Shown here: piece after piece, positions 1 to 5,866 of the stretch
How the letters are laid out: each line of letters starts with the position of its first letter
How positions within the stretch are numbered: the first letter of the stretch is position 1
Assembly: GCA_009781125.1 (NCBI GenBank)
Contig: WQYS01000167.1
Coordinates: forward strand, 1-5,866
Direction: 5' to 3'
Length of the DNA: 5,866 nt
DNA from: Acidobacteriaceae bacterium
Lineage (GTDB): Bacteria; Acidobacteriota; Terriglobia; Terriglobales; Acidobacteriaceae
The notes under the pieces: generated by a model
What the model was told of the DNA's origin: nothing
Database searches by the model: none
Seen by the model: only the letters and a program-made list of their open reading frames with translations
Translations under genes and position numbers: made by a program

Positions 1-2
1 GC

Positions 3-1241
3 GGCGGCGGACTCGCTCCCAGCGTGCAGTCCATCATCGCCGACACCTTCCCCATCGAGAAGCGCGGCCAGGCCTTCGCCATGATCGGCATGGCTGTCAT
101 TGTCGCGCCAGCCGTCGGCCCCACGCTCGGCGGCTGGATCACCGACAACTATAACTGGCATTGGATCTTCTTCATCAACATTCCAGTCGGCATTCTGTCG
201 CTGTACCTGGTCAACCGCATGGTCGAAGACCCGCCACACCTGCTGAGCCGCCGCGTGCAGGCGCGCCGCACGCGCGTGGACTTTCTCGGTCTGGGCCTGA
301 TTACGCTGGGCGTCGGCTTCCTGGAAATGACTCTGGACAAAGGCCAGGAAAAAGACTGGTTCGCCGACCCCATGATCCGCATCGGAGCCATCGTCGCCGC
401 CGTGACGCTGCTGATCTTCATCTTCTGGGAGTGGCGGCATGAGGATCCCATCGTCGATCTCAAGCTGCTTAAGAACCGAAACTTCGGCACGGCGGTCTTT
501 TTGCAGCTCATCCTGGGCATGGTGCTCTTCGGCTCGACCGTGCTGATACCGCAGTATCTACAGGTGCTGCTCGGCTACACCGCCGAACGCGCCGGACTGG
601 TGCTGTCGCCGGCGTCGCTGGTCATGATGGTGATGATGTTCGCCGCTGGACGCACGCTGGGCAAGATCGATCCGCGCCTGATGATCTGCATGGCCTACAT
701 CACCACCGCCGTCATGATGTTCAACCTCACGCGCCTCGATCTGACCACCAGCTACGGAACCGTCACGCTGTGGCGAGCGTTGCAGGTGGCAGCGCTGCCC
801 TTTGCCTTCGTCCCCATCAGCACGCTGAACTATGTTGGCGTGCCGCTGACGAAGACCAATCAGATTTCGAGCCTCTCCAACTTCGCCCGCAACCTGGGCG
901 GAAGCGCTGGAACCGCGCTGCTGACGACGTATCTGGCGCGGGCCTCGCAGTGGCACCAGACCAATCTCTCGGCCAATGTCGTGCCGGGCAGCGTTCAGTA
1001 CCAGGAGTACATGGGCCGCATCACCGAGATGCTGGTGCGCGGAGGCATGAATGCCGCCACCGCCGCGCAGCTCGCCGTCGGCTACGCCTACAAGGAGATG
1101 ATGCTGCAAGCGTCCATGCTCAGCTACAAGAACGCCTTCGCGATTCTTTCCGTGGTGATTCTGTGCCTGGCTCCGCTGCCCTTCGTCATGCGGCTGCCCA
1201 GCAGAACCGCCAAGCCAGACCCGGAGTCGCTTGGCGAATAG
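3..1241 (+). CDS. DHA2-family MFS multidrug efflux transporter, EmrB/QacA type (5'-truncated by window edge)
   Basis: This inner-membrane proton-driven drug exporter of the major facilitator superfamily (14-helix DHA2 branch) is open at the left edge; about 412 residues are visible. The reading frame is open from base 3 and reads GGGLAPSVQS, a conserved EmrB-family stretch, so the GTG at base 24 is internal and not the true start. The antiporter motif C (APAVGPTLGGW) is at bases 105-137, followed by DNYNWHWIFFINIPVG. I count about ten hydrophobic segments, matching helices 5-14 of the family. The family is usually about 510-530 residues, so roughly 110-120 are missing. The charged tail after the last helix (RLPSRTAKPD) and the TAG at 1239-1241 look native. 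EmrB proteins commonly sit after an EmrA-like adaptor and a TolC-like channel gene; any such partners are outside the window. The family is certain; the exported substrate cannot be told. Confidence 0.93.
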   Translation, partial: GGGLAPSVQSIIADTFPIEKRGQAFAMIGMAVIVAPAVGPTLGGWITDNYNWHWIFFINIPVGILSLYLVNRMVEDPPHLLSRRVQARRTRVDFLGLGLITLGVGFLEMTLDKGQEKDWFADPMIRIGAIVAAVTLLIFIFWEWRHEDPIVDLKLLKNRNFGTAVFLQLILGMVLFGSTVLIPQYLQVLLGYTAERAGLVLSPASLVMMVMMFAAGRTLGKIDPRLMICMAYITTAVMMFNLTRLDLTTSYGTVTLWRALQVAALPFAFVPISTLNYVGVPLTKTNQISSLSNFARNLGGSAGTALLTTYLARASQWHQTNLSANVVPGSVQYQEYMGRITEMLVRGGMNAATAAQLAVGYAYKEMMLQASMLSYKNAFAILSVVILCLAPLPFVMRLPSRTAKPDPESLGE

Positions 1242-1265
1242 AGCCAGATTGCAGACGCAGAAGAG

Positions 1266-3719
1266 TTACTTGACGGTAAAGGTGATCGGCAACATCTGCA
1301 CGAGCGAACCGGACTTAGCCGTTACAGTGACCATATAGGCACCCGGCTTAGCGTTGGTCTTTGTGGTGCCGCCGCCGCAGTTGGTAACGCAGCCCGGGCT
1401 GCTGCCTGAGCTGCCGCCGCCACATCCGTAGGCAGAGGCCGCAGCAACCGAGATCATCAAAGCAAGCAAAGCGCTCCAGCGGCGGCGGCGAGGCACGGCG
1501 AGCAGCAGTACGCAGGCCAGAGACGCGCCGGAGCCTGCGAGCATCCAGGGAGAGTGCCGCTCGTTGGCCGCGAAGTTGGTTCCCGTCGCCGGAGAGGTCT
1601 GAAATGCGTTGAGCACCAGCGAGACGCTCGGGGAGGAGCTTCCGTCGAGCTTCACCGTTGTGGAGGAAAGGCTGTAGCTCATGCCCGAGCCGGAGGTATT
1701 GATGCTTACCGACAAGGTCACGGTTCCGCTGAATCCGTTGGTCGAGGTGAAATTCAGCGGAATCGTCGTCGAGGAGCCCGCAGACGCGCTCGCGCTGGCG
1801 GTAGAGTTGGACGTGCTGAGATTGAAGTCCTGGCCACCGGTTCCGCCTCCCGTCTGAGAGCTCCACTTATTCACAAAGTTGAAGACATCGAGCGAACCCC
1901 AGCCTGTCGCCTGATCGTAGCCGTGAGTGGCGGTGTAGCCGATGCTTCCGGTGCCGCTGAGACAGTCTGTTGAGCCTGCCAGGCACTGGCTGGAGTTGTT
2001 TCCTGAGGTGATGTCATGGAAGGCGTCGCTGCTGCTGCTGGAGCTGGCCATCTTGTAGATAGCCGGATTGACGTTGCCGAGGCGGTCTCCGCCCAGATGC
2101 CACTCCAGCAGCGCCAGTACGCCCGCCATCACTGGAGCGCCGGCCGATGTCCCGCCAACCGTAGCGATATACCCCGTCGAGTTCCCGAAACTGTTATTGC
2201 TGCACCAGCCCTGAGGGCAGAACAGGTAGGGATCATGAAGGGCTGCAGCGTTGAAGGAGACATCCGGAACGTCGCGCGCGGAGTCGTCAGGAGTCAAGCC
2301 AACCTGCCACGATGGCTTGGAGAAGACGACGCTGGCTCCGCCTCCGCCAGAGCAGAGCAACGGCTTGCCGGTGCTATCCGTGCAGCCGGTCTCGTTCCAG
2401 ACCGTCTCGGGAATATATCCATAAGCGGAGTACACGTAACTATTGATGGAGCTCCAATAGGCGTAGGAGCTGTTTCCCTCGTTGAACATGGTTCCGCCCA
2501 CGCTGGTGACGGAGGGCGAGCTCGCCGGGAAGTTCACGACCAGCCCGGTCGTGGCGGGCGGATTATGGCTGCAGCCCGTCGCGCCGGAGTCGCCGGAGGC
2601 GGCAACGATCGTGATTCCCTGAGCGTTGGCCTGCTGCAGCGTCTGGTTTTCAGCCGTGATCCATGACTGGATCGCCGTGCCCGACACGTCCGGCGGGGCT
2701 TCGCACCCGCCATAGCTGATGGAGATAATGGGTGCTATGTTGTTCGTAACCGCATAGGTAAGCGCGTCCCAGACATCGGCACTCGTACTCGCGCCCACCG
2801 TCACGAATTTGATGGTGGAGGCGTAAGCGATGGCGCCCGACCACTCCACATCCAGCAGCGCCTCGCCGATATCGGGGGACACGACACCGGGCTTGTATCC
2901 CGTTGCCTGGACGATCACAAGCTGATTATTGTTGACGGTAAGTCCCGAGGCGCTGCGGAAGGCCCTGAAATCGTTGGGGTTGATGTCGGTCTGCCCCACA
3001 ACGGCGATTGCTATGCCCGATCCTTCGTTATGAGTCACCGTCAGCGGGCCAACGTCGTAGATGTTGTAGAAATCCATGGGAGCGACAAAGTGGTTCCCCG
3101 TGGTCGAGGTAAGGTAGGGACGCAGGATCGAATGCGGCTTCATCTTGAAGTCGTTCAGCCCGCGAACGCCCGCGACCACGCTGGCGATCGCGTCCGGAAG
3201 CTCGGGATCGTTGACGTTGGCGAAGTGGGCCTCGCCGTCTTCGCTCATGTCATGGATGCTGACGCCGAAGGCCTCTTCCGCCTGGCCGATGGTTCCGCTG
3301 ACAGAGATCGCGGTGGAACTGGGAGCGACATCGACAATCGCGAAGCCCTGACTGGTAAGCCAGGCGCTGATCTGGGCCAGGTCGCCACTCGCGAGCCCGT
3401 AGCGCTCGCCGAATTGCTGCGGCGTAAGCCACTGATGGTACAGCGGCGAGGTCGGGTTCTGCTGGTCGAGCAGAAGCTGGTCGAGGTCGGCCTGCTGCTC
3501 GGCTGTCCGGTTGAAGATCAGCGTAATCAGTTCAAGCTGGCGGCTGGCGGCAGCTTCGCCGAGGTCGGTTGCATGTCGCGCCCTCGTCGGGATGGTGTTC
3601 GCAACCCGGCTGCGGCTGGCGTTGCTGACAGGCGTGTTAATCCGGTTATGCCGCGCGGCGTGAACAGGATAGGTGAAAGCAGCAGCCAGGACGAGGGTCG
3701 AAAACAGAATTCTCAGCAT
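1266..3719 (-). CDS. Secreted S53 serine-carboxyl peptidase (sedolisin / pro-kumamolisin family) with Ig-like C-terminal region
   Basis: This 817-residue exported endopeptidase should work at acidic pH outside the cytoplasm. Residues 1-21 form a signal peptide, probable cut after PVHA. Residues ~50-195 match the pro-kumamolisin activation domain (SPLYHQWLTPQQFGERYG at 91-108). The catalytic domain covers ~205-620. The Glu/Asp pair is E286 and D290 in GEALLD, the oxyanion Asp is D377 in AASGDSGATG, and the nucleophile is S525 in GGTSAGAP. Calcium-site residues are likely D569-I570 and G600/D602 (HDIT, HGYDQATGWG). All key residues are intact, so it should be active after prodomain removal. After a Gly-rich linker (623-629) comes an Ig-like beta region with NGFSGTVTLS. 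It is interrupted at ~709-791 by two hydrophobic segments and a Cys/Gly-rich stretch, then closes with PGAYMVTVT...ITFTVK. There is a six-Ser run at 559-564. ATG at 3719 is supported by a GGAG 7 nt upstream and by the signal peptide. The family is certain; the substrate is unknown. Confidence 0.95.
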   Translation of the reverse strand: MLRILFSTLVLAAAFTYPVHAARHNRINTPVSNASRSRVANTIPTRARHATDLGEAAASRQLELITLIFNRTAEQQADLDQLLLDQQNPTSPLYHQWLTPQQFGERYGLASGDLAQISAWLTSQGFAIVDVAPSSTAISVSGTIGQAEEAFGVSIHDMSEDGEAHFANVNDPELPDAIASVVAGVRGLNDFKMKPHSILRPYLTSTTGNHFVAPMDFYNIYDVGPLTVTHNEGSGIAIAVVGQTDINPNDFRAFRSASGLTVNNNQLVIVQATGYKPGVVSPDIGEALLDVEWSGAIAYASTIKFVTVGASTSADVWDALTYAVTNNIAPIISISYGGCEAPPDVSGTAIQSWITAENQTLQQANAQGITIVAASGDSGATGCSHNPPATTGLVVNFPASSPSVTSVGGTMFNEGNSSYAYWSSINSYVYSAYGYIPETVWNETGCTDSTGKPLLCSGGGGASVVFSKPSWQVGLTPDDSARDVPDVSFNAAALHDPYLFCPQGWCSNNSFGNSTGYIATVGGTSAGAPVMAGVLALLEWHLGGDRLGNVNPAIYKMASSSSSSDAFHDITSGNNSSQCLAGSTDCLSGTGSIGYTATHGYDQATGWGSLDVFNFVNKWSSQTGGGTGGQDFNLSTSNSTASASASAGSSTTIPLNFTSTNGFSGTVTLSVSINTSGSGMSYSLSSTTVKLDGSSSPSVSLVLNAFQTSPATGTNFAANERHSPWMLAGSGASLACVLLLAVPRRRRWSALLALMISVAAASAYGCGGGSSGSSPGCVTNCGGGTTKTNAKPGAYMVTVTAKSGSLVQMLPITFTVK

Positions 3720-3726
3720 GAAGAAG

Positions 3727-3730
3727 CTCC
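3727..3730 (-). promoter_or_regulatory. Ribosome binding site of the S53 peptidase gene
   Basis: On the minus strand the sequence reads GGCGGAGCTTCTTC directly before the ATG. The GGAG core is 7 nt from the start codon, normal Shine-Dalgarno spacing. Together with the signal peptide that begins at this ATG, it fixes the start. I could not identify a convincing -35/-10 pair between this site and the inverted repeat that begins about 25 bases further upstream. Confidence 0.65.
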
Positions 3731-3755
3731 GCCTTTAAAGCAAAATCCAGATTGG

Positions 3756-3887
3756 TGTGCTCTTTTGAATTGTCATTCCGAGTGAAACGAGGAACCCGCT
3801 TTTTTTCTCTGCGCCGTAGATGTTTGTGGCGCCAGAAGCAAAAGCAGGTCCCTCGCTCCGTTCGGGATGACAATTCAAAAGGGTACA
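3756..3887. repeat. 132-bp imperfect inverted repeat (REP/BIME- or MITE-like intergenic palindrome)
   Basis: The left arm (3756-3820) and right arm (3823-3887) are reverse complements without any gap. By my hand count about 47 of 65 position pairs are Watson-Crick, and nearly all the rest are transition-type (G:T or A:C). The outer 15 bases, CTTTTGAATTGTCAT at 3762-3776 and its complement at 3867-3881, are perfect. Inside lie CGAGG (3788-3792) with its partner and a GCGCC/GGCGC pair (3811-3815, 3828-3832) near the tip. Transcribed, it would form one long hairpin. The core resembles the 'gtcattccgag...cgagg' intergenic repeats spread through acidobacterial and other genomes, which yield spurious peptides such as CHPERSEGP. 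It has no coding capacity of its own and no clear target-site duplication. It sits between two genes transcribed leftward and could stop, stabilise or separate their transcripts; that role is inference. Confidence 0.85.
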
Positions 3888-4010
3888 GCTACCAGAATAA
3901 TGCTCAAGTAAACTGGGCATCGTCTGGTCTCCGCAACGACAGAGACAGAAAACACCGGCCCTGCTCAAATTGTGGCTTGATAACCGAACACAGAATAGCA
4001 GGATTTGTTA
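3888..4010. other. Intergenic remainder with no recognised feature
   Basis: These 123 bases lie between the inverted repeat and the stop codon of the SGNH hydrolase gene, so they would be its 3' untranslated region. I see no stem followed by a T-run on the minus strand that would qualify as an intrinsic terminator, and no tRNA or small-gene signal. Any transcript stop here would have to be Rho-dependent or provided by the long hairpin further downstream. Confidence 0.4.
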
Positions 4011-4772
4011 CTACTTGATAGACGATTCGCTGCCGCCAGTGGCGAGCGCCTCCGCGATGGCTTTCTCGGCCAGCGGAGCCATGATGGCGTATCCCTTTGC
4101 CGTGGGGTGAACGCCGTCCTTGGCAAGCTCCGGGTCGAGTCCGCCCTGAGCGTTCGCCATGGCCGAGTAGTAATCGAGATACACGAGGTTCTCCCTCGTG
4201 CTGATCGCCCGCAGACGCGCGTTCAGTGACCGGATCGTCTCCGCCGGATGCATCGCAGGCTGCCAGGGGTACGCGGCGGCGGGAAGAATCGACGCCAGCA
4301 CCACGCGGATTCCGTTGGCCTTGGCGATGGCGATCATCGATTCGAAGTTGTCCGCCGTCATCTCCGGAGTCGAAGGGCCGGTGTTGCCCGCGATGTCGTT
4401 GGTTCCGGCCAGAATCACCACCACGGCAGGCTTCAGATGCACAACATCCTGTTGGAAGCGCACCAGCATCTGCGGCGTGGTCTGGCCGGAGATGCCGCGA
4501 TTGATATACGGCTTGCCGGGGAAGAACTCACCCACGGTGCGCCCCCAGGCATCGGTGATGGAGTCGCCAAAGAAGACCACGCGCCGCTCGCCCACAGCCG
4601 GAGCCGCCAGCACCGCATTCTCGGCGCGGTAGCGGTCAAGCTGCGCCCAGTCGTTCAACTTTGCCTCCATGGCGGCGATCTTCTTGCTCTGGTCCGCCTG
4701 GGTCTGTGGAGCCGGAGCCGTCTGTGCAAAGATTGTCCCCGTCCATAACGCCATTACCAAAAGCACACGCAT
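4011..4772 (-). CDS. Secreted SGNH/GDSL-family hydrolase (lysophospholipase L1-like esterase)
   Basis: This 253-residue exported esterase of the SGNH superfamily probably removes acyl or acetyl groups from a lipid or carbohydrate; the substrate cannot be read from sequence. Residues 1-16 form a short signal peptide (probable cut after TIFA), followed by a Pro/Gln-rich linker and a charged helical stretch (~26-55). All four blocks are present: block I FFGDSITDAWG with nucleophile S71; block II NRGISGQTT with oxyanion G96; block III AGTNDIAG with N125; block V KDGVHPTAKGY with D219 and H222. The length is normal for a single-domain family member and nothing is missing. The ATG at 4772 is supported by GGAGAGG 7 nt upstream and by the signal sequence. 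It points the same way as the S53 gene but is separated by 291 bases holding a long inverted repeat, so shared transcription is possible but not shown. It is divergent from the TIM-barrel gene. Confidence 0.93.
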   Translation of the reverse strand: MRVLLVMALWTGTIFAQTAPAPQTQADQSKKIAAMEAKLNDWAQLDRYRAENAVLAAPAVGERRVVFFGDSITDAWGRTVGEFFPGKPYINRGISGQTTPQMLVRFQQDVVHLKPAVVVILAGTNDIAGNTGPSTPEMTADNFESMIAIAKANGIRVVLASILPAAAYPWQPAMHPAETIRSLNARLRAISTRENLVYLDYYSAMANAQGGLDPELAKDGVHPTAKGYAIMAPLAEKAIAEALATGGSESSIK

Positions 4773-4779
4773 CGCCGCA

Positions 4780-4786
4780 CCTCTCC
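4780..4786 (-). promoter_or_regulatory. Ribosome binding site of the SGNH hydrolase gene
   Basis: The minus strand reads GGAGAGGTGCGGCG before the ATG, placing a strong purine-rich Shine-Dalgarno sequence 7 nt from the start codon. It supports the ATG at 4772 as the true start. Confidence 0.65.
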
Positions 4787-4819
4787 ACGCCCAACCTTTG
4801 CTCCGAAGAGCCTTGTCCT

Positions 4820-4827
4820 GTTATATC
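4820..4827. promoter_or_regulatory. Overlapping divergent -10-like elements between SGNH hydrolase and TIM-barrel genes
   Basis: The octamer GTTATATC carries TATAAC on the minus strand (bases 4825-4820, five of six matches to TATAAT) and TATATC on the plus strand (4822-4827, four of six). Both genes start within the same 66-bp gap, so some promoter must lie here. On the plus strand a partial -35 (TTGCTC, 4798-4803) stands 18 bases upstream; I found no good -35 for the minus strand. The minus-strand element would give a leader of about 40 nt containing the SGNH ribosome binding site. The plus-strand element would start RNA only a few bases before the TIM-barrel ATG. The motifs are seen; promoter activity is inference. 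Confidence 0.4.
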
Positions 4828-4838
4828 TTGGCACAGCT

Positions 4839-5699
4839 ATGCAGAATGGAATCTCTACACACATATTTCTTCCTCAGCGCCTTCACCCCGGCCTGCTCGA
4901 TGCCATGCATCACAGCGGAGCCGCAACCATAGAGATATTCGCCGCGCGCCATCACTTCGACTACACGGACCGCGCCACGGTGCGCGAGATCGCCGCCTGG
5001 TTCCGCGACACGGGAGCGGGCGCAACGCTTCATGCGCCCATCTTTACACCCGAGGCCAGCGAGCGCTGGAGCCGCCACGTTCCGGCGACGCTTACGCTGA
5101 TCTCCGCCAGCAAGGCCGAGCGCATCGAGGCCATGGACGAGGTGAAGCGAGCGCTGGAGACAGCCGAGCAGATTCCGCTCACGGCCATGACGCTCCACCT
5201 CGGCCTCAAAGACGACGCCTGGGACACGGCCGCGCTCGACCACTCGCTGACCGCCATCGAGCACATACAGGCCTTCGCGCATCCACTGGGCGTGCGCGTG
5301 CTGCTGGAGAACCTGCAAAACGAAGTGACCACGCCCGAGCACCTGCTGGAGATTCTGCACGCAGGACATTTCGCGAACGTGGGAGTCACACTCGATGTAG
5401 GCCACGCCTATCTGAGCGATACTGGCATCGACCACGCCTTCGAGCTGCTTCGTTCCCGCATCGGTGAACTGCATCTGCACGACAACCACGGCGTGCGGGA
5501 CGAGCATCTCTGGCCGGGTGAGGGATCGATCGACTGTGCCAACCTCACAAGGCTTTTCGGAACGCTTCCCGTCGAGGTTCCCGGCATACTTGAGATCGCC
5601 CACGACCTCAACGAAACCGCCGACTCCGCCGCGAAGAAAGCCAGCGAAGCCTTCGACAAGCAGGCGCGTGCTGTCGAAGACTCTGCGATCAGGCGGTAA
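4839..5699 (+). CDS. Xylose isomerase-like TIM-barrel protein (sugar phosphate isomerase/epimerase superfamily)
   Basis: This 286-residue cytoplasmic protein has the AP-endonuclease-2/xylose-isomerase-like barrel fold, whose members are metal-dependent isomerases, epimerases or endonucleases. Barrel-strand motifs run in order: ISTHIF (5-10), IEIFAARHHFDY (31-42), TLHAPIF (63-69), TLHLGLKD (118-125), LLENLQNE (155-162), VTLDVGHA (183-190), GELHLHDNHG (209-218), HLWPGEGSID (223-232) and ILEIAHDL (250-257). E157, D186, H212 and E252 lie where the family places its metal ligands, so an active metal site is likely. There is no signal peptide or membrane segment. The reaction is unknown; epimerase versus isomerase cannot be decided, and a DNA-repair endonuclease IV role is less likely because the overall motifs fit the sugar-enzyme branch. 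No Shine-Dalgarno sequence precedes the ATG, but GISTHIF, the first barrel strand, begins at residue 4, so a later start would cut the fold. It is alone on this strand after the divergent promoter region. Confidence 0.9.
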   Translation: MQNGISTHIFLPQRLHPGLLDAMHHSGAATIEIFAARHHFDYTDRATVREIAAWFRDTGAGATLHAPIFTPEASERWSRHVPATLTLISASKAERIEAMDEVKRALETAEQIPLTAMTLHLGLKDDAWDTAALDHSLTAIEHIQAFAHPLGVRVLLENLQNEVTTPEHLLEILHAGHFANVGVTLDVGHAYLSDTGIDHAFELLRSRIGELHLHDNHGVRDEHLWPGEGSIDCANLTRLFGTLPVEVPGILEIAHDLNETADSAAKKASEAFDKQARAVEDSAIRR

Positions 5700-5723
5700 A
5701 GCAGTGTCCTGTAGTTATACCCC

Positions 5724-5791
5724 GTTGAATTGTCATCACCTCTTTTGAATTGTTTGAATGAAAAGTCGAGGAGGAGCGCGAGGTGATACAA
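5724..5791. repeat. Degraded or partial relative of the 132-bp intergenic repeat
   Basis: The segment holds TTGAATTGTCAT (5725-5736) and CTCTTTTGAATTGT (5740-5753). Both strings occur exactly in the left arm of the large inverted repeat (3765-3776 and 3760-3773). It also has its own small inverted repeat: TTGTCATCACCTC (5730-5742) against GAGGTGATACAA (5780-5791), with one unpaired base and a loop of 37 bases. The central part of the large repeat is not recognisable. It begins 24 bases after the TIM-barrel stop codon, so the hairpin could sit in that gene's 3' untranslated region; no T-run follows, so it is not a standard intrinsic terminator. Confidence 0.5.
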
Positions 5792-5866
5792 AAAGCTGAA
5801 CTCAGCCGAACTACTCAACGGTGAAGCTGATTCAGAGAAAACCTCGGAGGCTCCTCAGAGACGATA
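5792..5866. other. Non-coding right edge with small palindromes
   Basis: No gene was recognised in the last 75 bases. Short palindromes are present: GCTGA-AC-TCAGC (5795-5806), CTGA-T-TCAG (5827-5835) and CCTC-G-GAGG (5842-5850). The first two share a CTGA/TCAG core about 20 bases apart on centre. They could be operator half-sites for a gene beyond the edge or chance; nothing here decides it. Confidence 0.25.

Noticed and set aside
558..1109. Minus-strand 183-residue open frame inside the transporter gene
   Set aside because: It is His/Gly/Arg-rich low-complexity translation opposite a well-supported GC-rich coding region, with no domain signal.
3030..3785. Plus-strand 251-residue open frame opposite the peptidase N-terminal region
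   Set aside because: The minus strand here encodes the signal peptide and propeptide with clear homology; the plus-strand translation has no recognisable motif and its end runs into the repeat.
3882..3893. GGTACAGCTACC as a terminator stem for the SGNH gene
   Set aside because: Only four base pairs, no T-run on the minus strand, and part of it belongs to the end of the large inverted repeat.
3745..3898. Possible target-site duplication CCAGA flanking the inverted repeat (3747-3751 and 3892-3896)
   Set aside because: Five bases with several unmatched bases between them and the repeat ends is within chance expectation; not strong enough to call transposition.
3646..3968. Minus-strand open frames across the intergenic repeat that translate to peptides with NCHPERSEGP-like strings
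   Set aside because: These are translations of the inverted repeat. The same type of peptide arises wherever this repeat family occurs, and the frames overlap the peptidase start and lack ribosome binding sites.
3752..4018. Plus-strand 88-residue open frame across the repeat
   Set aside because: It reads the same palindrome in the other direction (ELSFRVKRGTRFF), has no family resemblance, and runs into the SGNH gene end.
4661..5467. Plus-strand 268-residue open frame across the divergent promoter and TIM-barrel gene
   Set aside because: The translation is Arg/His/Pro-rich, as expected from an out-of-frame GC-rich gene, and it crosses two well-supported genes and their shared promoter region.
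1266..5699. The peptidase, SGNH hydrolase and TIM-barrel genes as a single new system
   Set aside because: Each is a common family with a complete ordinary architecture, they are split between strands, and a repeat separates the two co-directional ones. Nothing in the sequence ties them into one pathway.

Overview
The window looks like ordinary chromosomal sequence from a GC-rich, heterotrophic soil bacterium, most likely an acidobacterium of the Terriglobia (Granulicella/Terriglobus/Edaphobacter type). This is an inference. It rests on a secreted S53 (pro-kumamolisin) acid protease with a C-terminal design I associate with acidobacterial exoproteins, and on an intergenic inverted repeat of the 'gtcattccgag...cgagg' type common in such genomes. 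No rRNA, tRNA, CRISPR array or insertion sequence was seen.

Layout: (1) Bases 3-1241, plus strand: the last ~412 residues of a DHA2-type (EmrB/QacA) multidrug efflux transporter whose N-terminus lies off the left edge. (2) Bases 1266-3719, minus strand, convergent with the transporter across only 24 bases: an 817-residue secreted S53 serine-carboxyl peptidase with signal peptide, activation propeptide, complete catalytic residues, and an Ig-like C-terminal region interrupted by a membrane/Cys-rich module. (3) Bases 3720-4010: an intergenic stretch dominated by a gap-free imperfect inverted repeat of 132 bp. (4) Bases 4011-4772, minus strand: a secreted SGNH/GDSL hydrolase with all four conserved blocks. 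(5) Bases 4773-4838: a 66-bp divergent promoter region with overlapping -10-like motifs on the two strands. (6) Bases 4839-5699, plus strand: a xylose-isomerase-like TIM-barrel protein (sugar phosphate isomerase/epimerase superfamily). (7) Bases 5700-5866: non-coding, with a degraded relative of the intergenic repeat and some small palindromes.

The genes do not form an obvious single pathway. The peptidase and the SGNH hydrolase are both exported and lie in the same direction, so they may serve extracellular polymer breakdown, but the repeat-filled gap argues against a tight operon. The TIM-barrel gene shares only a divergent promoter region with the SGNH gene, and the transporter probably belongs to an efflux operon off the left edge. 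I did not find a convincing new system. The best leads are the split Ig-like domain of the peptidase, the long inverted repeat with its degraded relative about 2 kb away, and the overlapping divergent -10 elements.
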